From the NCBI GenBank assembly GCA_946699065.1, contig CAMPDV010000018.1, forward strand, positions 124,001-188,000: 64,000 nucleotides of DNA, given 5' to 3'. Position numbers and translations under genes: made by a program. Numbering within the stretch: position 1 is the first letter of the stretch; each line of letters starts with the position of its first letter. The DNA comes from Loxodes magnus (taxonomy: Eukaryota; Ciliophora; Karyorelictea; Loxodida; Loxodidae). This document shows positions 47,193 through 57,940 of the stretch, piece after piece. The notes beneath the pieces were generated by a model, which worked only from the letters and a program-made list of their open reading frames with translations, ran no database searches and was not told the origin of the DNA.

Positions 47193-49526
47193 ATGGAAAG
47201 AAGAGAAAAAATGCTACAGATGCAAAGATGCAAAAACTAACTGAGTAAATCTACGGAAATACGCTCTATGAAAATAATCCGGAGAAAAAAGAGAAGCTAA
47301 ACAATTAAAAAATAAAATAAGAAGGAGTAGAAAGAAGAAACTGCCTTGGTTAATACTGTTTCTCCTGACTTTTCTTCTATTAAGAAAAGTCCCTTGAAGC
47401 ATATAAGCAATAAAGTGAAAGAGATATAAATTAATTAGTAAATCATTAACTAAAAGATAAATAAGACTGAATAAAATAACCTTAATCAAAGTGTTTAAGC
47501 ATTTCCAAAGCTATTTACAGAAAACAAATAGTAGGATAGCTGCATGTGGTTCTAAGTAAAGCAAATTCTTAATTTATAAATCAACTCGACAAAGAATAGT
47601 ACTAACACAAAGGGTAAAGATAAAACATTTGTCAAGGTCTCTCAAAATTCTAATGAAAAGCTGATAAATCTTTAAAGGTATAAATTAAGGTAAGCAATTA
47701 GTAAGTTTTCAGCGTAGAATAAAGTAATAAAGTCTTATAATATATATGAGAATATGCAAACGCTTTAGGATTAGTATAATTAAACAGTCAATGATATCCG
47801 AGACTAGAGTAACGTTATTAATAACTCTCTTAATTTTTAGTTAACTGAATAAAAAGAGAAGTTTGAGAATTAAGGTACATAGACTCTAATGAATCATCAA
47901 ATGAATAATGAATTTGGATAAAAATATTAAAATAAGGAGTATAAAAATATGAAAAGGGCATTTTCAAAAAGTTGGAATAATCCTATTAAAAAATTAGCTC
48001 AGTCTTCATCTATTGCAATGAATACTGATAATGTTTAAATAATAAAAATGAGAAAGAGGTAGTTTAGGAATATTTAAACTAGTTAAAATGATATGGGGTT
48101 TACTGTTTCTGAAGCAACTCCAGTTTTTAATGCTCAAAATATAACGTTGCAACACTAACTATCACCTGATTTAGCACCTGTAACTCCTACTATTTTTAGA
48201 ACGCCAAACATGTTAATACAATAAAATGAGATCTAGAGATAATAAGAGGCTGAAAGATGGGAGGAAAAAAGAATTGAAATGATAAATTAAGAAGTTTATA
48301 ATCAAAATATGATCAAATGAAATAAAAAAGCCTAGTAAAGGAAAAAGCAAGAGAAAGAAGCATAAGAAGTTATTTAGCTTTCTTATAAGACATGCTATAG
48401 CAATTAGCAAATCATACAAATAATTAATCAACATGAAATTATTGCCACCAAATGACTTAGAAGTGTTCAAAATACCCTTATTAAGAAGTTACTACATTCT
48501 AAAAATATAAATTTCAGTAGACTTTTCCTAACAGTAAGCAAAGCTAAAACTGAAAACTTTTTGATCTTTTAATAATCATCAGTGTAAAAGCTATAAATTT
48601 TTTAAATCTAGACAATGAAAAATCTGATTGAGGAGTTTGTAATGAATCTAGATAACTTTGACAATGATGACAAAGTGGATAGTGAATTTCTCTTTATCTC
48701 TCTAAAGATCTTCTTTAAAAATATTCTACTAAATTAAAAAACGAAATTTCCAAAAGAATATCTTTCATCTTTTGAAGAAAGTAGAATTTCAAAGCTGTAA
48801 AATTCTAAAAAGAAATTGAGTAAAATGCTTTTAATCTTTTTTCTATACTCGAAATAGTTTGTATCTAAAATCTGTTTGCATCCTAAAAAATGTAAGCTAG
48901 CAAGTACAATCTCAAAGACTTAGCAAGATAATTTCAAAGTATTTGGATCAGTCTTGTAGAACTAGGTAATAAAAGCATTATGTTTATGAGGTAGAAATTC
49001 AAATGAACACTCCATGATAATAAATGAAATAAATAAAAGCAACCACTAGAACATGATCAGCATCAATTATGATGGCATATCAGATCAATTATATTCCTCT
49101 AAAGAATTAGTTCTCCTTTAAAACCCTGACATATTATGAGAATCCTAAATTCAAAAGAAAATAGTTGATTCAGCTGATAATATTCTTTAGAAAATAAATA
49201 AGGAAGAAGTTTGCAAGTTGGATGGTGTGAGTTGGTTTCATAACTAACTATATATTTACTATTATAGCATTGAATGGAAAATTATATTAAAATATGTCTA
49301 TAAAAAGGTATAAACCTACCTTTAATAATTTCTTCTAGTTCTCTATTTGTACCCTTTTATGGAAATATATTTAAGCTTATTAAACGAATTAGCATTATAA
49401 ATTAGAAATAGTTATTAAAATTACATTTCTTGGGTTCAATTAAAAGCTTTTTTATTTCCAGAGCTCATTTATATCCTTTTTTATTAATTAATTCCAACAA
49501 AAATAATTACTTTTAAGATGTTTTGA
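47193..49526 (+). CDS. Large unknown protein: disordered N-terminal half, helical C-terminal half (about 778 aa)
   Basis: Not recognised. ATG 47193 opens MERREKMLQMQRCKNQ; the first half is basic and Ser/Asn/Gln-rich (TVSPDFSSIKKSPLK). A charged helix follows (EAERWEEKRIEMINQ), and the second half looks like a folded helical domain (NLIEEFVMNLDNFDNDDKVD, FPKEYLSSFEESRISKLQ, EINKSNHQNMISINYDGISD). UGA reads as Trp several times (TKWLRS, CLWGRN, ILWESQ). The last 100 codons are uncertain: reading straight on ends at UGA 49524-49526, while a 43-nt GT-AG intron with CTAAC (49225-49267) would give a different tail ending at 49575. Confidence 0.62.
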
Positions 49527-50089
49527 TAAGAGTATATAGTTTAACGATTTTATATTGCTATTCACAAGAAATTGAAAGTAATAAGTATAATTTAATTCAG
49601 AAGCGTTTAAAGTATATAAAATAAGCAGATGCTATTTATCATCCAATATTTTAAACTTTAAGTTGGTTTTTAATTATTTAGATGGATTTAATCCTCTTCA
49701 TTTTATTCTATTTTTCAATAAATGTCGTAAGTCCATTTGGTATTTTTATATTAAGATCTTAGATTTTTTGTAGCTAGTAATTATATGATCTTCGTTTAAT
49801 CATAATTATAGTTAGGAATCTATTTAATCTCTAAAGCATTGCAAGTTTCTTTTATTTTCTAATTATAGTAATAATATCTAATTATGACTTTATTTTATAA
49901 TTTCTTAGAGGGTTCATTTAATAGTTACAGCTCATTTACAAAGACCTTCATTAAAAGTATAACAAATTTATTAGATCTTTGTGAGCTATTGTTTGTGATT
50001 GGATTGATAATTAAACTGAGAAGGTTAGTTTTTATATGTTTTTTGATTTATTAGATTAATTATTTATGTCTTTTATAAAACATCTATGC
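49527..50089. other. Convergent intergenic region
   Basis: AT-rich; its first part may be the tail of the preceding gene if the alternative splice is used. Nothing else seen. Confidence 0.45.
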
Positions 50090-50906
50090 TCACTACTTAG
50101 GATTTTGGGAGTTTTCAGGTTGTTCCAGATCCATACTTCCTTTTCTTTTAGTAACAAAAGGACTTTTTCCTGTAGTTAAATTAGAATTTTAAGCATTGAC
50201 ATTTTTGCCTCTTATAGAAGTCTCAATATAATCTATCATTATATCAACAGCAGTATAATTGCACATTTCTCCATAATTAGGAATTATAATATCAGCCATT
50301 AATTTTTCCTTTTGTTAGTATTTTTCGACTGCAGGCTTGCAGTATTTCATATAGTAGTCTATTATTTGCTCAATCTATTCTCCATAATCTAAATGCTCTT
50401 GGATTCTTCTAGCTAATCTTACATCACTATGAGCATCTACATAAACCTTTAGTTGTATCTGTTCTGAAATCACTTATGTTGTAAAAAGAAATTTCCCAGT
50501 AATTAATATAATTTTAGCTGGCTTGATGCTTTTCAGATCTTCGTCTCAACATCTTTTTCCTTTGTTATAACTCTTTATGTAGATTTCTTTTCCTTCCTTT
50601 AGATCGTTCAAAGCCGCTAGAAATCTATTTCATTCGATTGAAATAGGATCGTCAAAGTTATAGTCTAAAGAGAATTGTTCTTATCCTTCAGGAGGTAAAT
50701 AAAAATCATTTTCATTAAGAATCAAAGTATGTTATGGAAGTCTAGCTTTAAGTCTTTCAGCAACCAAATGCTTTCCAGCTTAAGGCGCACCTGAAATCTA
50801 AATTAAAAATTACACCTATGATAAATTTTACTTCGTGCCTATTCTTAGAATGCTCTTCAAGGTTTATCTTCTATAGCTAATTTTCCGTTTCTTTTGGCAT
50901 ATCCAT
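50090..50906 (-). CDS. Uridine/cytidine kinase family protein (266 aa)
   Basis: Uridine kinases phosphorylate uridine and cytidine in pyrimidine salvage. From ATG 50906 the protein reads KFIIG, then after a 16-nt intron (50798-50813) ISGAPQAGKHLVAERLKARL, the P-loop region. Family features follow: LNENDFYLPP (substrate-binding DxFY), YNFDDPISIEWNRF, GKEIYIKSYNKGKR, IILITGKFLF, KVYVDAHSDVRLARRIQEHL, VEKY and ADIIIPNYG. The order and spacing match UCK enzymes. Oddly, the P-loop ends GKH instead of GK[ST], so ATP binding may be weakened. Both Trp codons are UGA. A Ser/Asn-rich tail ends at UGA 50090-50092. Confidence 0.88.
50798..50813 (-). other. 16-nt intron in the uridine kinase P-loop
   Basis: GTAATT...TTTAG sits between FIIG and ISGAPQAGK. 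Removal restores the family P-loop sequence and frame. Confidence 0.92.
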
Positions 50907-51342
50907 AGTAATTTAAGGAGAATAGTAACTCAATTCAGAGCTTTTTTTTCTTAGTAGCTATGTTAAGATTGCACCTTACATTTTAAAATTAAAATTAATT
51001 AATCTATCCTATTTTGATAATGAGTCTTTAGACTTATCTCAAATAAAATCTATTAACTATATTAAAACCTTATCTGTTAGAAATAGTCAATATTATACCA
51101 ATGCAACCACTTCTTTGTATATGCGATAAGATTTTCTTATCCCTACTTCTGTTATTATCTTGCATAAGTTTTCTAATTATAGGGAATTGAATTGAATAAG
51201 TAGAGCCTGTAAATTTTATTTATGACTTGGTTTTTTTGAGTATCTTTATTAGAATTTAGTCTTTTACATTAGATGAAAATAATGAGATAAGATAAAATAT
51301 TTTGATTAAACCATAAATCAAAAATGTAGCATTAAAAATCTA
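50907..51342. other. Intergenic, nothing supported
   Basis: Spacer between the start of the kinase gene and the end of centrin, both on the minus strand. Confidence 0.5.
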
Positions 51343-51912
51343 TCATGGGAATGCCTTCTTAGTCATAATTGTGTAGAAATCCTCGAAAGAAATTTCATCT
51401 CCATTTGAAGCTGCACGCTCAAGCATCTCTCTAAGTTCTTCTGTGCTCATAGTTTCTCCAAGTTCTTTTGCGACTCTTCTTAGGTTGTTTAGATTAATGG
51501 TTCCTGTGTTGTCATCATCGAAAAGCTTGAAAATTTTATATATGCCATCTCTACTTTCTTTATCTCCTAACTTGGCGGTAATGGCATCAAGGAACATATC
51601 AAAGTCTATTCCTCCCTAATTCGCTTCAGTATCTAAATCCGCAATCATTTAATAAATAGTGGGATTTTTGCTTTCGAAGCCAAGGGATTGCATTGCAGCC
51701 TTGAGTTCTTTTGGATCTATAGTTCCTGATCCATCAGTATCAAACAAATTAAAAGCTTCGCGGATTTCCTCAATCTCATCCTCAGTCAATCCAGGACGCT
51801 CATAGGTTTTCTTCTTGGAAGGTCCTGGAGAAGCTCCTCTCTAAGCTTGTTTTCCCAAACTTTAGTCTTTATATTTAGATTCAGAATAATACTGAGGTTT
51901 CTTGTTTGCCAT
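51343..51912 (-). CDS. CETN: Centrin (EF-hand protein of basal bodies)
   Basis: Centrins are four-EF-hand calcium proteins of basal bodies and the cortical cytoskeleton. ATG 51912 gives a basic N-terminal tail ([20 protein letters not shown]). EF1 is [16 protein letters not shown]2 is DLDTEANQGGIDFD, EF3 is [14 protein letters not shown], and EF4 is degenerate ([12 protein letters not shown], lacking the first Asp). The linker [17 protein letters not shown] is typical centrin. It ends at UGA 51343-51345 with KKAFP rather than the usual aromatic KKTSLY-type end; 189 aa. No intron and no Trp. A separate calmodulin is excluded by the long basic tail. Confidence 0.96.
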
Positions 51913-53089
51913 TTATATAATTATAAAACCTTTTTTAATGAAATTTTATTTTAAACTTGCTTCTTATTTTCATTCAATTGCTTCTTCCTAATTATGTCTT
52001 ATTATCTTCATAAACTGTATCAACCATAATTTTAGGATTATGCCTCTGTTAAAACTATTCCCTTCACTTCCCACTTAATATAACTTCGTCAAAATTAACT
52101 TACTATCTCTATATTCATTAAGTATTCATACAAATAGGCTTTATTACACTCTATTATAGCATTTAAAAGGATTAAGTATTGTCCATATAAAATTTTGGAT
52201 GCATAATTGGTATATCATCCCATTTAAAACCATCTCCATACTAATAAACATATGAGCCAAATAAATTAAAGCTCTTTAAGAACACAACACACCTTCAATA
52301 GTTGAAGTACGTATGATAATAAAGTAACTAAACCAAATTAGTAGAACTGCAATTTATAAATTAAAGATATAAATTCCTATACATTATACTTAGTTTGCTA
52401 CTTTCTAGATATTAGATAGCTATTGTATTATAAGATATTAAGATTGCTATTTATTTTGCTAAATTATACTATTAAGAGAGATAACGATGATTTAAGAGTA
52501 GCTGCAGTAAATGATTTAGTGGAATTGAAAATAAAAATTATGAAAATGTGCTTCTATTAATTATTCACTTATTAAGATTAAGCAGCGTAAGAAAAGGGAA
52601 AATAGTATGAATTATTTTAGATTTGAATATTGAAATTAATGATTTTAAAGATTTTTCTTAAAAAGGAAACTAAAATGTAAATTCAGATGCAAGTAAACTC
52701 TTTTAGTACATTCAAGGAACTAAATATAATTATAATTAAGCTTAATACAAACAGGACAAATATCCCTTTTCTATAAAAAAGTTTATTATAAATACATATT
52801 CTAATAACAGCATAAAATAAATAAATTTGAAATTAAAGTCAGGAGTCTATTGTCTAGCTTTCGAATATCGAAGTTTGCAATTCTTGCAACTACCTGTACT
52901 CATTTTAAAAAGTATTACTTTTGTATTTTGTCGTTTTCTGGGTTATGATTCAACTATGTTAAAAAAATATTCATTTTTTCTTTCTAAAGCATATTTTACA
53001 GCATGTTTAATCTGAAATAGTCAACTTACCGTATATATTAGTTATTTTGCTCATAGTATTCTTTGTACATTCTAAACTTCTGATCAGTG
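51913..53089. other. Intergenic, nothing supported
   Basis: About 1.2 kb of AT-rich sequence with no supported gene or RNA. Confidence 0.45.
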
Positions 53090-54484
53090 TCAATTATTTT
53101 TTCTACTATTTAACGTTTTTTTTATTCCTATATAGATAAAATGAAAAATACTTGAAGTCTTTATCCTCTAGATTTCACTCTTTCTTTGTCTATTTCTTTA
53201 AGCTTAAACTTCTCTTATTTAATTACTATATCTTTATGAGACTTTTTTAATTTATCTATCAATGACCAATTAGTTTTATTAAGTTCTTGCTCTAATTTTA
53301 AAAGCTTCTTACTATATTATTAAAGAATCTTACGCTTCTTATTTTTATTTTTATTATCTGATTTATTTTGCTTGCTATAATTTTTATTTTTGTTTAAGCC
53401 AATTATTTAAATAATGCATCTTTATTTACTTTTCGTTCTCTACTTTCAGAGTATTAGCTTTAGTTTACTTCTATAAAATCTAGAACAACTTTTTTTCTAA
53501 CTACTCCATAGTTTCCTGCTCCTTATCAAAAGATCTCTAAGATTATACTTTTATAAGTTACTTTTGGGCTTTCAAGGATTTTTCTTAAACCTTTTACTAA
53601 CTAAGCAGAGAGGAATTCGCTAGTTTTTGTTCAATTTTTTATAGTTTTAACTCAACGTTTTGTTGTTCCATCTCTTCTTTTTTCTTCTGATACATTTAAA
53701 TTTCCATTTACTTCTGTCTGCTTATTTACTCCTTCATTTTAATCTAATTTTATTTCTCTTCTTAAAGTTTCTTTTCTCTTTCTTCAGCTTCTTTAATAGC
53801 TTATTTTATTCTCAAAGCCAAAGCTTTTTAATAATTCTTTCTATCCTTTTCCAGTTGCTTTATTTTCTCATAATGTTGCTAATTTTTTTAAATACTCTCT
53901 TGCATTTTTTTCTTATGCTCTTCCTTTTTTTTCACTTCAGCTTATTTAATTTTATAGTCTTTTATTTTTATTTTCTGTTCTCCCTCTTTTCTTTTCTTCT
54001 CCAACTCTATTATTTTCAAAAGATCGTTCTTCTATTTTAAGCTTGGACTTTAGCAAGGACTCCCTTGAATAGATCTGAATTCTAGGAAATTTCTATTCTT
54101 TTATGTTAAAGGAGTTTGTAACATCGTAAAGTTGGAATGTGAAGATTTATTAATATCACGAGTGGAAAAAATTCCTAGTAAAGATCTTTCAACCATACTC
54201 TTTCTCGCATTTCCCCCTTCAAATATCATTTTTTTAAACTGAATAACTCTTTAAACATCACTTTTAAAGTTTTTCAGGTAATGCTCATACTTAATCTATT
54301 ACACTTCTTATATCGGATGTGCAAATTCGTTTTTATCTTTAAGAATCAAATCCTTTATTTCAATCCCTAAATACTCACATGCTTACTAGGTACGAGGAGT
54401 ATTTATATTAATCTTATTTATACTTTGATTCCTAGTTAGTTAAAAAGTATTCACTCTTATTAGATTCTATTCTAACTGTTTCAT
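53090..54484 (-). CDS. Coiled-coil protein (464 aa)
   Basis: Family not recognised. ATG 54484 opens MKQLEQNLIRVNTFQLTRNQ; the first 150 residues look partly folded (ACEYLGIEIKDLILKDKNEF, VIQFKKMIFEGGNARKSM). From about residue 160 to 440 the protein is an almost continuous Lys/Glu/Gln-rich coiled coil (IIELEKKRKEGEQKIKIKD, QLEKDRKNYQKALALRIKQ, MEQLEKKLFQILQKQ). The frame is unbroken to UGA 53090-53092. In ciliates such proteins are often cytoskeletal or basal-body associated, which is inference. The opposite strand shows a false Leu/Phe-rich ORF produced by the antisense of the coiled coil. Confidence 0.82.
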
Positions 54485-56860
54485 GCTGGCAGCTATTTAA
54501 TATATTTGCTAAGGGAATTAAATTGAAGATTGATAGTTTAAATAATGTTTTACATGACTTTTTTATGCTAAGTATTATAATTTAACTACTAGAGATTTAC
54601 TGGACCCATTTAGCAAGTGAAACACTTATAAGGATATTCATTTATTTGGTTTCCTTACTTAATTATTGAAACTTCGCGTTCAAACATAAGTAGATTTTAC
54701 TGATAAATCTATTTATTAACTAACTATTCTTCTCTTTATAAATCTGAGAAGGTTTGGTTACAAATTTAAACTATTCTAGATAAGTTTTTACAATTTCCTG
54801 TCTCTTTTTCAAAGGGATTTTGAAACAACAGTCTAAATAAGTAAATTAAATATCCCCAATATATCAAAATAAATCTGACACTAAGTTACTTCTTCACTTT
54901 CTTTCGTGATTAAATCCCTAAACTAGTTAATAAACACATATTCTTATATTTTATTTACTATTTATAAAAAAGCAGAACTATTCCCTATGTATCTTATATT
55001 AGCTACAGTTATTAAGCACTACTTTAAAAGAAGAGTTATAGTAGATTAGAAGATTATTTATTGGTCTGATTTTGAAGTAATATAAAAATGTTTAATTTAA
55101 ATAAGAATTTAGAAATAAGGTCATTTACTACTATAACCTTAGTTTCTATAGGGTTATTACTTAACTAAGCTTCATTCTAGTTCTTATTCATAACTATATC
55201 AGATTATTATACTATGCAGATACTTTTACTTAAATAGGCTTTTAATCAAGCTTAATTTAGTTTTTTGATCTGTTATAGCACTTTTAATATTAATTCTTTA
55301 AATCTCTTCAAATCTTATGTCGTAGTTTTCTCTTCACTTATAAAGCTGGGAAAATTTAGCATTGGAGCAAGAAGCATTAACTCTTGCTTCTTCTCTTAAT
55401 AAAAGATTCAGAAGCTAAATATCTACTATATTAGACTAATTAAAGTATAAGATAAAGCTGTGGAATTTATTTATTTATAGAGTTTTATCTGTTAATTTGG
55501 CTAAAATGGTTATACTAATTATATATTTAGGATATTAGTGCTTAGAACTATTTACCTTGCTTTGCTTTTAACTTATTTTACTTTCTATCCTTATAATTTT
55601 AATTTACTATACTCTGATTATATTTAAGAATAAGGCTAAAATATCTTAGAATTAAGCTACTAGAAGTAGTGAAAGGAAGTGAGGGAATTTTTTTTTATCA
55701 AAAATGATGAAGTATAGTTGACATTATCGAAACGTATTCCCTTATTTATAGAAATTAGTGATGTTAGCTAGCATACTTTCTTTAGTTAATAGCGTGTTTA
55801 TCATAGGAAAATAAAATCATTTTATAAGAGTAAAATCTTACCTTTTAAGCTTGTATCTATAGCTGGGTATTTTAACTTGACAGAAGTTAAATTCAAGAAA
55901 GGAGAATCTAATTATAGTGTCTTATAGGATGATTTAATAAACACGATAAGTATATAAAGTAATCTACATCAAGTAAATAGCAACTACAAATATAGCATCT
56001 TATCTACTATTTAATATTCTTAAATATCTATCAAATTTAAAGAGAGTAATAAGAAACTAGTCTATTATAACTCAATTTTAACTAAATAACTTACAAACAA
56101 AAATAATCCATTATAGTTACTCTGAAAGTACTTTAGTTTTATACTATCAGAATATGAAATGTTAAAGTTATTGATCTAAGCTATCAAATGGTAGACTTAA
56201 TAGCCTATTAATATATTAATTTGTAGATTACCTCTTTACCAAATTTTATCTCTTATATTAGAAAATGAAAGAGTAATAAAAGTATCTGCTAGGATAATTT
56301 ATAATAGAGTAGTCTAATTCTGTTTATAATCTGATTAACTCAAGCTGTTTTCAAAGTTACGCTTCAATTCCTGATTTATATAAAAAGTTGGCTAAAAGTT
56401 AGCATAATAAGTAAATAAGATAGAATATAGATTTGACTATTCTTTTTGAAATTATAACTAAAACAAGCAAAATAGTTTATTCAAAAGGTAAAACTGTAAC
56501 TATATAAAGCCATTAAAAAATCAGTGATATTTAAATGGCTGAAGTTTAATAATTTTATGTTACAAATGAAAAAAAAGATGTTTATAAAACGTTTTTTCTA
56601 AGAGTATTCAAATTATGATTATAAATATTTGATTGCTGTTAAGAGTAATATTTGTATAACTGTATAAAAAAGCATTGACAAGTTATAATAACTTTATTTT
56701 TTATTTTAGTAGATAAAATTAAGATAATGAGAATCAAGTTTACCTCTTTGAGGAGTAAATTATAGGGCTTGAACTTAAAATATTTTAAATGGGCTTAGAG
56801 AACAAATCATTAAAAAACGTTCAAAGAAAAGTTTAAGAGAAATAATTTTATTTCCACTTT
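54485..56860. other. Long AT-rich region, nothing supported
   Basis: About 2.4 kb without a recognisable gene, RNA or repeat on either strand. Confidence 0.4.
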
Positions 56861-57940
56861 TCAAGAAGATTTCTACTTTAAAGCTTTTCTTCTACCTTCA
56901 AGATTTTTCGCTAAACCTGTTTTTTTAGCTATTTCCTTCTTAAGTGTTTCTCTTATAATAAGATTCGAAGTTGCTTACAAAGGAGTTTTGTTATTACAGG
57001 TATAAATTAAACAATCTGCTCCGTTTGAGAGCAATAGCTTTACAATAGTATGGTGGTTAAATTTAGAGGCTAAATAAAGAGGCGTCCTTCTAAAAATATC
57101 CTAACTATTGATATTCGCTCCCTTTGACAGCAAAAATTCAATTAATTACATATTTCCTCTTTTAGCAGCTCAATGTAATCCTGTTTAATGGAAATAATCC
57201 CTAGAGTTAATTAGCTTATTATCTTCAAAAAGAAGATTCTATATTTGTTGCATATCAGATTTTTTGCAAGCAACTATGAATTATTTGACCAATCGTTTGC
57301 TATATAAATAGTTTTCATCAACAAGGTCAGGTACTGCAATTTTATATTTTGTATTTAGATTTTAAACAATTTCATTTTTGACAATTGAAAACCTCTTAGT
57401 ATTAGACCTAAAGTAATATTATTCATCTAATTCATTTATTTTATCCAACCATTCACTCCTTCCTGTCACTATAGACTCAGGGAAATCATATTAATGTTTT
57501 TTCTAGATTTACTCATTAACATTATGCAATTAGGTCCATTCTAATACATCCTTAGTTTCATATGGATCGTATAAATAAATAGATCTATAAGGTTTTCTCT
57601 TCAATTTATACTTATCATAGTCAAATTTATCTGCTATGCTTACTTATTTACTTTTAATCAAACTTCTCGAAGTCAATGCTTTTACTTTCAAAGTAAATGG
57701 ATTCTTCTAAAACCTTTTAGAAACTCTTCCTATATTTTTATTTAAGTGCAGAATGGTATGAGTAGGTTACCCCAGGGAAACAAAATTAAGTTAGCTAGAA
57801 TTCTAATCTTTATTATCCAGAGACTTTAACCTAGATTAATAAGCTCTATTGGTTATCAAATTAACAGAAGGAAGAGAAAAATGTTCTCTACTTTAAGAAA
57901 GTGAATGGCAATATGAACTTGATTTAATATTAAGTCTCAT
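56861..57940 (-). CDS. Ankyrin-repeat protein (359 aa)
   Basis: ATG 57940 opens MRLNIKSSSYCHSLSQSRE; the first 200 residues are basic and unrecognised (PYRSIYLYDPYETKDVLEW). The C-terminal third holds ankyrin repeats: LVKQFIVACKKSDMQQIQNL, TGLHWAAKRGNMQLIEFLLS followed by KGANIN, and RTPLYLASKFNHHTIVKLLL followed by SNGAD, then KTPLQATSN. In the consensus position of LHxAAxxGN the Trp at residue 257 is encoded by UGA (57170-57172). A basic end (GRRKALKQKSS) precedes UGA 56861-56863. Ankyrin repeats bind partner proteins; the partner is unknown. Confidence 0.88.

Noticed and set aside
53660..54040. Plus-strand Leu/Phe-rich ORF
   Set aside because: It is the antisense of the Lys/Glu-rich coiled coil on the minus strand.
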